Part shown: positions 41,097 to 49,601 of the stretch, in pieces
How the letters are laid out: every line of letters begins with the position of its first letter
How positions within the stretch are numbered: the stretch's first letter is position 1
Origin: JAGQOZ01 sp041399205
GTDB lineage: Bacteria > Planctomycetota > Planctomycetia > Pirellulales > Pirellulaceae
Direction of reading: 5' to 3'
Length of the DNA: 64,000 nt
NCBI GenBank assembly: GCA_041399205.1
Contig: JAWKTK010000017.1
Span: 124,001-188,000 of the forward strand
The notes under the pieces: model-generated
Databases searched by the model: none
The model's input: the letters and a program-made list of their open reading frames with translations, nothing else
Told to the model about the DNA's origin: nothing
Translations under genes and position numbers: made by a program

Positions 41097-41768
41097 CTAT
41101 TCGGGTCGACGAGGTCGGCGACGTCCTTCTGGCGCGCCTTCTCCTTCCGCTCGTCCGGCTCCACGGCCGCCGAATCCACCACGTCCCGCAGGAATACTCT
41201 TTTCAATTTCTTCTTTGGTAAGGAAACCATCGCCATCTTCGTCCGCTCGTTCCATCATCCGAGCCATGCGTTCTGGCAGTTCCTCTGGAGATAGCTTGCC
41301 ATCACCGTTGGCATCGTTTTCCATCAGCCGAGCAACCATGGCTTCCGGACCACCACCGGGTCCGACAGGGCCACCGAAACCACCGGGGCCTCCTGGTCCG
41401 CCAAAACCACCTTCGCCGCGCATCGGCATCAATTCTTCCATGGTCAGCTTGCCGTCTTCGTTTTTGTCTAACGTTTTCAAGGCAGCGACGGCGTTTTCGA
41501 TTTCTTCGCTGGACAGAGTGCCATCTTCATCTTTATCCAACGCTTGCATGATGGGGAACATAGCCATCATCCGGCCCGGACCGCCACCACCAGGGCCGCC
41601 GAATCCACGACCAAAGCCGCCTCGGCGTCCACCTTCGCCACGTCCACCTTCGCCACGTTCTCCTTGTTCGCCACGAGGACCTCGACCTTCAGGCGGTTGT
41701 GCCAATACGACTTCGCCAACCAAGCACAAAGCTACAACACCAACAGCTAAACCACGGATGACTTTCAT
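41097..41768 (-). CDS. Secreted EF-hand protein with glycine-rich linkers
   Basis: A 223-residue protein. A signal peptide (MKVIRGLAVGVVALCLVGEVVLA) leads into Gly/Arg/Glu-rich sequence and four canonical calcium loops: DKDEDGTLSSEE, DKNEDGKLTMEE, DANGDGKLSPEE and DEDGDGFLTKEE. Between pairs lies GGPGGPGGFGG-type linker. It binds Ca2+ outside the cytoplasm; a partner is unknown. ATG 41768 has GAGGAG nine bases upstream. The Ca2+ exchanger two genes away may be a functional neighbour. The gene is divergent from mobA. Confidence 0.85.
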   Translation of the reverse strand: MKVIRGLAVGVVALCLVGEVVLAQPPEGRGPRGEQGERGEGGRGEGGRRGGFGRGFGGPGGGGPGRMMAMFPIMQALDKDEDGTLSSEEIENAVAALKTLDKNEDGKLTMEELMPMRGEGGFGGPGGPGGFGGPVGPGGGPEAMVARLMENDANGDGKLSPEELPERMARMMERADEDGDGFLTKEEIEKSIPAGRGGFGGRGAGRAEGEGAPEGRRRPRRPE

Positions 41769-41923
41769 CGAGATACTCCTCATTTTACTAGAATCAATTT
41801 CCGGCCCAGGATTGTTCAGCAGCCAATCGGCTGAACTGTTATCTTTAACCAACGGGACTGCCGCAGGTTTCGCACGCGTTGCGAATTTTTTCGATTAACC
41901 ATTTTTTGGGAAAGGCCAATTCG

Positions 41924-42577
41924 ATGCCAAATGCTGCGATCATTTTGGCCGGTGGAATGAGCCGCCGCATGGGGCTACCCAAAGCGGACTTGCCCTTCGG
42001 CCCTGAAACAATTTTACGTCGTATCTTGCGAATTCTGCGGCCGGTTGTCGATCAACAGATCGTGGTCAACGCCGCAAATTCACTACCAACGGCGCTGCCC
42101 GGAGTGGTGGCAACGCAAGATCGCGACATTGATCTCGGGCCAATGGAGGGGATTCGCGTTGGTCTACAAACGGCCGCCAAGTTGGACTTCGAAATTGCCT
42201 TTGTCACCAGTTGTGACGTTCCGCTGCTGCAGCCGGCGTTTGTAAGCAAGTTGCTGGAACAGCTTGGTTCGCACGAAGTAGTTGTCCCCGTGGACGAACA
42301 ATTCCTGCATCCGATTTCCGCCGTGTACCGAACTGACTTGCATCATCGAATCGAACGCATGCTGGCGGAAGGTCAGCGTCGACCGAAGGCATTGATAGAA
42401 CAATCCGATGCCAAGCTGATTCCGGTTGCCGAGTTGCAATCGGTGGACGCTAACTTGGATTCCTTGCGCAACTGCAATCATCCAGAAGATTATGCTGCTG
42501 CGTTGTTAGCTGCCGGTTTCGACATGCCGGATAAAATCCGACGCAGCTTGTTTCCTGATGACTGCTCGACAGCTTGA
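41924..42577 (+). CDS. mobA: Molybdenum cofactor guanylyltransferase
   Basis: A 217-residue protein of the MobA family, which transfers GMP to molybdopterin to make the bis-MGD cofactor. It has the nucleotide-binding LAGGMSRRMGLPKADLPFG at residues 8-26, VTSCDVPLLQP with the metal-binding aspartate, and the late NCNHPEDY motif corresponding to N-x-N-x-PED. ATG 41924 places the LAGG motif at the expected distance from the N-terminus. Some relatives act on other sugars or cofactors, so the exact substrate is inferred from the family. Confidence 0.85.
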   Translation: MPNAAIILAGGMSRRMGLPKADLPFGPETILRRILRILRPVVDQQIVVNAANSLPTALPGVVATQDRDIDLGPMEGIRVGLQTAAKLDFEIAFVTSCDVPLLQPAFVSKLLEQLGSHEVVVPVDEQFLHPISAVYRTDLHHRIERMLAEGQRRPKALIEQSDAKLIPVAELQSVDANLDSLRNCNHPEDYAAALLAAGFDMPDKIRRSLFPDDCSTA

Positions 42578-42607
42578 TGCCGTGTCACGACGGACGCGAA
42601 GCGCATG

Positions 42608-42636
42608 AAAAAAGCCTGACGACGAGCCAGGCTTTT
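42608..42636. terminator. Bidirectional terminator between mobA and the sigma-factor gene
   Basis: AAAAGCCTG and CAGGCTTTT form a 9-bp stem with a 9-base loop, ending in T4 on the plus strand and T6 on the minus strand. It separates two convergent genes. Confidence 0.75.
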
Positions 42637-42698
42637 AGAACGCAATGGTGGAGGAGGAGCTGCGTTGTATTGTCAACGTCTCGCAGGATTGCGTGACG

Positions 42699-44192
42699 TT
42701 AGATATTGTTTTGCACGGAAGGTGGAATATCGACACCTTCCAGGAATCCCATCAGGCCTCGGCAACGATACGGTTGCTGCAACTTCTTGACGGCTTTGGA
42801 TTCAATCTGGCGGACACGTTCTCGAGTCACCGAAAAGATCTGACCCACTTCTTCTAACGTATACGTGTAGCCGTCCGTCAAGCCGTATCGCAGTCGCAAG
42901 ATTTCTCGTTCACGGTGATTCAGAATTTGTAAGGCACCTTCGATCTGTTGTTTCAGGGCTTCTTGATTGGTGTCGTACAACGGATCGTCGTCGCGGTAGT
43001 CTTCCAGGAATTCGCCAAAGTAGCTGTCGTCGTGGTCGCCCACGGGTTGGTCCAAGGACAGTGGCTGACGAGCCATCTTGATAATGCAGCGAGCGTCATC
43101 GAGCGACAATTTGGCTCGTTCGGCTACTTCTTCGGGCGTTGGTTCGCGACCTAGTTCTTGCACTAGATCTCGAGTCACCTGTCGAACTCGGCTCATCGTT
43201 TCAATCATGTGCACCGGCACTCGGATCGTTCGGCTCTGATCCGCGATGGCTCGAGTGATCGCTTGTCGAATCCACCAAGTGGCATATGTCGAAAACTTGT
43301 AGCCTCGTGCATGTTCAAACTTATCTACCGCTCGCATCAGACCGGTATTGCCTTCCTGAATCAGATCCAGGAACGTGAGACCTCGGTTACGATACTTTTT
43401 GGCAATCGAAACCACCAGCCGCAAGTTACCGGCCGAGAGTTCTCGTTTGGCCGCATCATAATCATGTCGATAGCTCTCGGTCCGTTCGACTCGACGAATC
43501 AGCGTTGCGGGCGATTCCAATGTGATTCGCATGAAGTAATGCAATTCCGCGCGAAGTGCCTCGACCGACTGACCGCTTTCCGCATCGTGTAGTTCAATTT
43601 GTTGCTTGAGTTGTTGCATGCGACGAGCGATCTCGGCAGCTTTTTCAAACAACGGCATCAAACGTTGCGTTCGCAAGTTCAATTCTTCGACAAGTCGAAC
43701 CGCTCGATTTCGACGGCACGTCAAACGTCGCCAAGCAGCCTTCTTTTCGTCAGTCGTCTTCTTCTTGGAAACGGCAATTCGATAATCTTGCTGATTCTGT
43801 ACCAGAATACGTCGTAGCGTTTTGACATTCGGCGGAATTCGCTTCAAGATCCGCTTTTTCTCGGCCGTATTGGTTACCGACACTTCAATCGTGCGGTCCA
43901 ATCGCAATTCACCGTCGCGAACTTTTTCCAACGCAGTGACAGCCGCTTGCAACATGAAGTCGGTGGCCAACATGTTCTGGCGGAAACGAATCCGAGTCTT
44001 TTCAATTTTCTTGGCCGCCGCAATTTCTTCTTGTCGATCCAGCAAGGGAATTTCACCCATCTGCATCAAGTACATGCGAACCGGATCGTCCGTAGCAATG
44101 GTCGATTCCGAATCGGCACTGGATAGTTCCGATTCTTCCGAAAATGTGTCGTCCGGGCGAGTGGACTTTTTCCGACGTACCTTCTTCTTCAT
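42699..44192 (-). CDS. Primary-type (RpoD/SigA-like) sigma factor
   Basis: A 497-residue sigma-70. Region 1.2 is in DDPVRMYLMQMGEIPLL; a long helical non-conserved insert follows; region 2 is GNLRLVVSIAKKYRNRG with FLDLIQEGNTGLMRAVDKF and YKFSTYATWWIRQAITRAI; region 3 is RVPVHMIETMSRVRQVTRDL; region 4 is ILNHREREILRLRYGLTDG with VTRERVRQIESKAVKKL. This completeness suggests a housekeeping or general-function sigma factor, though planctomycetes have several. ATG 44192 opens with a lysine-rich KKKVRRKK sequence and has AAGGAG upstream; the further upstream extension looks non-coding. It is divergent from the enoyl-CoA hydratase gene. Confidence 0.88.
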   Translation of the reverse strand: MKKKVRRKKSTRPDDTFSEESELSSADSESTIATDDPVRMYLMQMGEIPLLDRQEEIAAAKKIEKTRIRFRQNMLATDFMLQAAVTALEKVRDGELRLDRTIEVSVTNTAEKKRILKRIPPNVKTLRRILVQNQQDYRIAVSKKKTTDEKKAAWRRLTCRRNRAVRLVEELNLRTQRLMPLFEKAAEIARRMQQLKQQIELHDAESGQSVEALRAELHYFMRITLESPATLIRRVERTESYRHDYDAAKRELSAGNLRLVVSIAKKYRNRGLTFLDLIQEGNTGLMRAVDKFEHARGYKFSTYATWWIRQAITRAIADQSRTIRVPVHMIETMSRVRQVTRDLVQELGREPTPEEVAERAKLSLDDARCIIKMARQPLSLDQPVGDHDDSYFGEFLEDYRDDDPLYDTNQEALKQQIEGALQILNHREREILRLRYGLTDGYTYTLEEVGQIFSVTRERVRQIESKAVKKLQQPYRCRGLMGFLEGVDIPPSVQNNI

Positions 44193-44567
44193 AGTGGCGA
44201 TGGCTCCTTGGGCAGGAGTTGAGGAGCGTTTCTTGGAGGAAATGCGAGAACTCAGTTGATGGGTGTTCGGCACGTTGCGGTTCCTCGACGAAGCAATGTT
44301 GATGGGGCTGGTCCCTGTCCGTGAGAGAGTGTTGAGATGGTTTCGCAGTATCGATGCCAAACCCGAATGAAACCCGCAAGTTCGACCGGAAGTGACTGCC
44401 AGAAAACAACTTACGGCAATTCGCCTGAATAAACGAACGAGCGGGGTTGTTGTATTGACGCAACACAGATGTTCAATTGTCAACGCGTTGCCTCCCGACC
44501 ACGAGGGATGGCGTCTCAGTTTGAGCAAGCAAATCACAGGAAACCAAAAGAACAAGGGTGGCAGGCA

Positions 44568-45392
44568 GTGATTTTTGGGGAAACATCAGGAAACGGACAC
44601 TCGCCGGATGCGGCCAAGGTGGATGTCCGAGTGGATGCGCCGAGCGGCACGATTGTGTTGAATTTCAAATCCAAGCGAAATGCCATGTCGCGTTCGCTGA
44701 TGGACCAGCTGACACAAGCGTTTCAGGATTTGCATTTAGAGAAGCGAGTTCGCGCGGTGATTCTGACTGGAGCGGGCAATGCGTTTTGTTCGGGAACGGA
44801 CCTGCATGAACTGCAAGAAGCGGCGCAAAATGACGACCAAGGGTTCGCTGTCTGGTTTGACGATGTGGAACGTCTGAAAACGCTGTACGAAACGATGCTG
44901 CAGTTCCCTAAGCCGATCATCGCCGCCGTGAACGGTATGGCCGCGGGAACCGGTTTAGGACTGGTAGCAGCATCCGACATCGTCATCGCCGCTCCATCCG
45001 CACATTTTTCCACGCCCGAACCACGACGAGGCCTCGTCAGTGGACTCGTAACTCCGTTGTTGGCGTTTCGAATCGGAGGTGGATTGGCGGCGGACTGGCT
45101 GCTGAGAAGCAAAACGATTGACTCGCAACGAGCATTCGAAATCGGCTTGGTCCATGAATTGGTTGAAACCGATTTACTGTGGGCCAAAGCACAAGCCGTG
45201 GCCAGCGAAGTAGCCGAATCGGCTGCGGAATCGATCTTGATCACCAAACGCATGCTGTACGAAAGTGTTGGCGAAGACCTGACCAAGTTCATGGCGTCCG
45301 CGGCCGCCAGCATGGCAACCGCTCGCACCACCGAAGCCGCCAAAGAAGGCATCGCCGCCTTCCTGGAAAAACGAACTCCACAGTGGCCGTAG
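44568..45392 (+). CDS. Enoyl-CoA hydratase/isomerase family protein
   Basis: About 274 residues. The crotonase fold is clear: LNFKSKRNAMSRSLMDQL, the oxyanion-hole segments GNAFCSGTDLHEL and AAVNGMAAGTGLGLVAASDI, and FSTPEPRRGLVSG. It acts on a CoA-thioester, hydrating or isomerising an enoyl chain, or a related reaction; the substrate is unclear and the second catalytic glutamate position is not certain. GTG 44568 has AAGGG nine bases upstream; ATG 44508 in the same frame is an alternative but its ribosome-binding site is too close. The gene precedes a palindromic repeat array. Confidence 0.82.
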   Translation: MIFGETSGNGHSPDAAKVDVRVDAPSGTIVLNFKSKRNAMSRSLMDQLTQAFQDLHLEKRVRAVILTGAGNAFCSGTDLHELQEAAQNDDQGFAVWFDDVERLKTLYETMLQFPKPIIAAVNGMAAGTGLGLVAASDIVIAAPSAHFSTPEPRRGLVSGLVTPLLAFRIGGGLAADWLLRSKTIDSQRAFEIGLVHELVETDLLWAKAQAVASEVAESAAESILITKRMLYESVGEDLTKFMASAAASMATARTTEAAKEGIAAFLEKRTPQWP

Positions 45393-45499
45393 TGAATTTG
45401 TGAAAACGGCTAAAGCGACAACATCGGCCGAGGCCACCGATGCGCTTACATTCTTCATAGATGCAAAACGTAAGTGACGGGAAACTGAGTGCTTCTGCA

Positions 45500-45682
45500 G
45501 TCCCTCGCTGACGGTTTGAAGTTACGCTTCCATAGCCCGACGCGTTAGCGAGGGAAAAACGTACTGTTTCACTGGTCCCTCGCTGACGCTTCGCCAAGAA
45601 ACCTGCCGGAAAACGCGAATGCGCAACTTCGAAACGCGTTAGCGAGGGAAAAACGGAGTTTCCTGTCGCTGACGCTTCGGGC
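45500..45682. repeat. Palindromic repeat array (2.5 units)
   Basis: TCCCTCGCTGACGC-type left arms (45501, 45576, and a truncated one near 45665) alternate with right arms CGCGTTAGCGAGGGAAAAACG at 45541-45561 and 45635-45655. Each left-right pair is a long imperfect palindrome. Units are of unequal length and lack a constant spacer, so this is an interspersed repeat and not a CRISPR array. It fills the gap after the enoyl-CoA hydratase gene. Confidence 0.75.
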
Positions 45683-46768
45683 TAAAATCTTCGATTTTTC
45701 ACGAACGAACCTGACGATGATCTCGCGCTGGAACTGATCCCAAAACCGAATTCACTTGAACAAACGCGTCCGTCCACCAATCCACCACAATCGGTTACTT
45801 CGTTCGAATCGATCGCCTCAGCTTGAATCACAAACAAACGAATACCAAGCACGGCACAGCGGAGAAATTTGGTTCCGGTACAAAGGCCAAAAGTCGAAAT
45901 CGTCGCGGCGTCGTCGTCCAAGCCGTTGTCTCCATGGGCTTCATGCCAAAATAATTTACTCATAGCAGTCTTAAAAACCTCCGCGGACGATGGCTTCCGT
46001 CTCGAGTCGGCCATTGTTTCCGTCCACTCCCTCAGGTTACCGTCCTGATCGAATGTACCCCAAGGGCTAGGGTAGTCTGCGAATGAGCCGACTTCGGTAG
46101 TAGAAGGCTAACGCCATCGTTGCGATCACAATTCGCGTCTGTCAGACATGAAATCGTGTCGCTGCCGGTTGCAAATTGGAAGTAATAGTCGGTCAACGGA
46201 TCGTAGTAGGCTGCCTTATACCATTCGTCCTCGGTCGGAATCACCCAAGTTGCATCCGGATTGCGATCGACATCAAATTCATCCAAACGGGTAATGACCA
46301 TTCCGTTCAACGTGTACGAACCATCCTCGGTGGTCGAAGGATCTTGGTTACCTTGCGGTTGACCATTGTGCATCCAATTGGCAAAACGCATCGCCTGCAG
46401 CAGGTTAACGCCGCCAACAGGCCGGTTCGCCCATGCTTCATCGTTGTCGCGAAGAAAGTATTCGTACTGACCATCTTCGCCGCGACGATCCAAACCACTG
46501 AGGCTGGGCGTGTCGTACAATCGAATATTATCGTACAGCCTGTACGTATCGGTCTTATGACCGAATTCAAGAACTCGATATACTGCGAGTACGTGATTTC
46601 AAACTGACCGATTTGATACGGATAATCAACTCCACCAACCTCGCGATTTCCCAAGAAAATTTCGGATACGTCGGGCGTGTTTCCTGGGCTCCTGACGGAT
46701 ACCAAAGGAATCTCCACGGCGTACAATCCGTTGGAAAACAACAACAGCATTGAAATACTACGCAGCAT
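45682..46768 (-). pseudogene. Formylglycine-generating-enzyme-like (SUMF1) secreted protein, frameshifted
   Basis: ATG 46768 starts a signal peptide (SMLLLFSNGLYAVEIPLV), then YQIGQFEITYSQYIEFLNSV, the beginning of a SUMF1/FGE-sulfatase domain. In another frame follow RPVGGVNLLQAMRFANWMHNG, MVITRLDEFDVDRN and TWVIPTEDEWYKAAYYDP, and in a third DYPSPWGTFDQDGNLREWTE. The remaining sequence to 45682 is too degraded to read as the usual RGGS...GFR ending. True FGEs install the sulfatase formylglycine, but this secreted subgroup is mostly of unknown function. At least three indels separate the segments. Confidence 0.65.
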
Positions 46769-47146
46769 TGCTGAACTCCAAATGGTGTCGAAAGTTTTCA
46801 GAAAATAAACGTGAACCACCTGCAGTGTATCAAGATCGCCTACGAACACCAACACTTTTGGAAAAACACGGTCTCACGCATTCACAGTCTTTTTCTTTGG
46901 CGAACTGATCGCACGTTGCGGGCACTTTGTGAATTCGCTTGCCGAAATCTCATTTTGGAACTTGAAGGAACTCGCGCCTCTTCAGTCGACCGCATGTAGG
47001 TTGTTCGTCCATGCAGATAACCGGACGAGACGAGATCATACGTTTCCTGGTACGCCCCCGGCACGTTGTCCAAGCCAGCACGCGTCGCACTGGCGCTTCC
47101 ATCGCGTGAAACAAGATGTTCGACGCGGTGCGAAATCAATGCTCGA
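46769..47146. other. Intergenic region, no supported gene
   Basis: The 378 bases between two minus-strand genes contain no open frame with a recognisable family or ribosome-binding site, and no clear terminator. It should hold the promoter of the SUMF1-like gene. Confidence 0.5.
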
Positions 47147-49372
47147 TTATGTCGTGCGTCGACGTACCAACAGGAACACTGCGATTCCAATCGACACTAA
47201 CCAACCGGCAGTCGGTTCGGGCACAGGGCGCACGCCAACCGAATCACCTTCGTAACCGCCAAAAGTAAACGCGGCCACAAGATCGTTGGTATTGAATTCG
47301 CGATCTCCGTTCCAATCGCCGGTTTCCCACGTGGAATTGCCGATGAGCGTGTCTTCGTATTCACCCGCGGTGAACACGGTAACCAAGTCAGAACTGTCAA
47401 ACACCATGTCTCCGTTCGCATCACCAGGTGCGGCTTGAAATCCGTCCAGTGAAAGTCCATGCTGCGAATACTGGAACGTGAAGAAGAAGCCATTCACGGC
47501 ATCGTTAAACGAACCTCGGAAATCGATCGTGTCTTCCACGTTTAGTTCGTAACCATCCAAACTGACCGAATTGAACTGTCCCGCTAAAGCTTCGCCCGCT
47601 GAAATCAATTCGATGGAATGCGACTGTCCGACTTGCGGCCGAAATCCGTTTTCAAACGCCATCTCCAGTCGGCCACCGACGGTGATATTCGAACCAACCA
47701 CAATCTGGTCGTGCTGCGGATCGTTCGGGTTCGAATTGTCCGTACCTCGCATCCCCAGCCGCAGCGTCCCTTCGCTCAACTGGTCGATGTTGGCTTCAAA
47801 TTTCAGGATTCCATCTGGATCGATCAGTCCTTGCGACAAGACTTCACCCAATACAGTTCCGGACCCCATTAGTGAACCGCCTCGCAGTTCGACCGCCAAC
47901 GTGTCCAGCGTCGATTGGTTCAAGCCAACCCGACCACCCGTTTCAATTATGACGGAACCAAAAGTGGTCAGCGTATTATTCTTTTGAACGTCAATCGTCA
48001 TAGGACCGACGGTACCACTGACGTTGATCGAATGCACCGACGAATCCTCCGAAACCGTCGCCACCTTGCCAGACGGATTGTCATCGTTGGCCAGATTGGC
48101 AATCCAAAGCTGACGAGGCGTTCCTGGAGCAGTCCAGTTAGCGCCAATAGACCATGTCCCCGAATCGGCAGTCCACTGGTGCGTGGTGGTGACGGGATCG
48201 CTGATACCCAAATACGAATTGCCTTGCTGAGGATTTATGGTGAGATCTCGATCTCCAAACAGATTCATCCCGATCAGTCCCGGCAGAATATTGAAACCGT
48301 CTCGAGGATCAGTGATATTCAAAACCACCAACGGCACGTTTTGCAGTGTCAGACCGCCACCGGTTCCGTTCAGATGAAATTCGTCCGCGATGAAGCCGGG
48401 AACTTCTTGCGTTTCGCCCGACACACCGGCCACTCGAACAACAAAGTCGGGTTCGTCATTCGAAACATCAAATCCCAGCGTGGCAGCAACTTGATCCGAA
48501 ACAATCGAAGCCTGAGCGCCGGTATCGAACAGCATGTCCACGTTGCTTTGCGAAAAGCCGTTATTCTTCGCGTTCGCTTTCAAGAAAAACATGCCACCGG
48601 CGGATGGCGTGCTGGGATCGTTGGCCAGATCGTTAATATCCAAGTTCAGCAGATTCGGGAAAAAAGCCGGCGGTGACGAACCGGCCAAACCAAAGGAATA
48701 GGTCATTGCCAAACGTCTGGCAGGCGGATCCACCGTTCCCGGCAATTCAATATCCAATGCCGGAGTTCGCACGGTTCGGTCATCCATCTGCACAATTTGA
48801 AGATCACTATGACGAATCACCGTTGTATATTCGCCGGACAAGGCCGTGCCCACAATGCTGGGCAAGGACGAATCACTAGGAGCACTCAAGACCGACACGT
48901 TGAACTGGCCTCCCAGTCGAATCGGATCACCCGTTAGCGGTGTAGATGAAGTTCTAGCCTGCATACCGGAAATGAAGATTCCCAATGGATCGCTATTACG
49001 CAGATTGACGATGCCGCCACCAACACCCAAAACCGGTGTGAAGTTGGAACCTTCACGACCGGCTCCGGCGACGTTGAAGGCTTGATAGTCATCAAAGCCA
49101 AGGATGTGCGCGACCGAACCGGTATCGTACGTCGCCACAGCATAGTGCGGCGTGGCATTCTTAGGCAGTTGGTTGCCGACTGTCACGGACGAATTGGTCG
49201 CAGTCCAGACACTATCATCTCGATCTCGTCGATCCGTGATACTCATAATCACTTGCGGAGAATTTCCCGCAATGGGCACTCGGTAGTCTTGCGCCCATCC
49301 GTTCAGCGTCAAGAAACAGGCCAGCGCCAACGCGGCCCAAGATAAAGAAAAACTGTCTAGCCTACCCACCAT
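47147..49372 (-). CDS. Secreted retropepsin-like protein with dockerin and PEP-CTERM-type anchor
   Basis: An intact 741-residue protein. A signal peptide (WAALALACFLTLNGWAQ) is followed by two aspartic-protease-type motifs: ATYDTGSVAHILGF (DTG at 83-85) and VDMLFDTGAQASIVSD (DTG at 283-285), each followed by hydrophobic sequence with a later LIGMNLFGD. The middle is autotransporter-like beta sequence (THQWTADSGTWSIGANW, RGGSLMGSGTVLGEV). Two dockerin loops (GDANGDMVFDSSDLVTVF, GDWNGDREFNTNDLVAAF) and VPEPTAGWL with a helix and RRR form the C-terminus. It is probably surface-attached; whether it is an active protease is not known. Confidence 0.8.
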   Translation of the reverse strand: MVGRLDSFSLSWAALALACFLTLNGWAQDYRVPIAGNSPQVIMSITDRRDRDDSVWTATNSSVTVGNQLPKNATPHYAVATYDTGSVAHILGFDDYQAFNVAGAGREGSNFTPVLGVGGGIVNLRNSDPLGIFISGMQARTSSTPLTGDPIRLGGQFNVSVLSAPSDSSLPSIVGTALSGEYTTVIRHSDLQIVQMDDRTVRTPALDIELPGTVDPPARRLAMTYSFGLAGSSPPAFFPNLLNLDINDLANDPSTPSAGGMFFLKANAKNNGFSQSNVDMLFDTGAQASIVSDQVAATLGFDVSNDEPDFVVRVAGVSGETQEVPGFIADEFHLNGTGGGLTLQNVPLVVLNITDPRDGFNILPGLIGMNLFGDRDLTINPQQGNSYLGISDPVTTTHQWTADSGTWSIGANWTAPGTPRQLWIANLANDDNPSGKVATVSEDSSVHSINVSGTVGPMTIDVQKNNTLTTFGSVIIETGGRVGLNQSTLDTLAVELRGGSLMGSGTVLGEVLSQGLIDPDGILKFEANIDQLSEGTLRLGMRGTDNSNPNDPQHDQIVVGSNITVGGRLEMAFENGFRPQVGQSHSIELISAGEALAGQFNSVSLDGYELNVEDTIDFRGSFNDAVNGFFFTFQYSQHGLSLDGFQAAPGDANGDMVFDSSDLVTVFTAGEYEDTLIGNSTWETGDWNGDREFNTNDLVAAFTFGGYEGDSVGVRPVPEPTAGWLVSIGIAVFLLVRRRTT

Positions 49373-49601
49373 CGCTCGCTCCTCTGTTTCATTCGGCCCG
49401 ATACCGAATCTACTCGTCTTGCTGTATGCTGCCCCGAACTAGCCCACCGCAATGATACTCCAGCTCGCAAAAACCAGCAATGAACTGGCTACGTTTCGTC
49501 AATGGTTCGAAACGAAGTTCACCGAAAACATGCCGTTGCCTGGTTGGCCCAATTAGCGGCTCCAATCTAGCGGACAATCTGACTAGGCCCAGGAGGTCGA
49601 A

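Noticed and set aside
41062..41898. 278-codon proline-rich open frame on the plus strand
   Set aside because: It is the antisense of the glycine-rich EF-hand gene; its composition is a mirror of those linkers.
44193..44555. N-terminal extension of the sigma factor by 121 residues
   Set aside because: The extension has unusual composition, no family similarity, and the internal ATG at 44192 has its own AAGGAG.
45500..45682. Possible CRISPR array
   Set aside because: Repeat arms are palindromic pairs of unequal spacing, with no constant repeat-spacer pattern and no cas genes in the window.
47915..48676. 253-codon open frame on the plus strand
   Set aside because: Antisense to the retropepsin-like gene, no start signal or family match.
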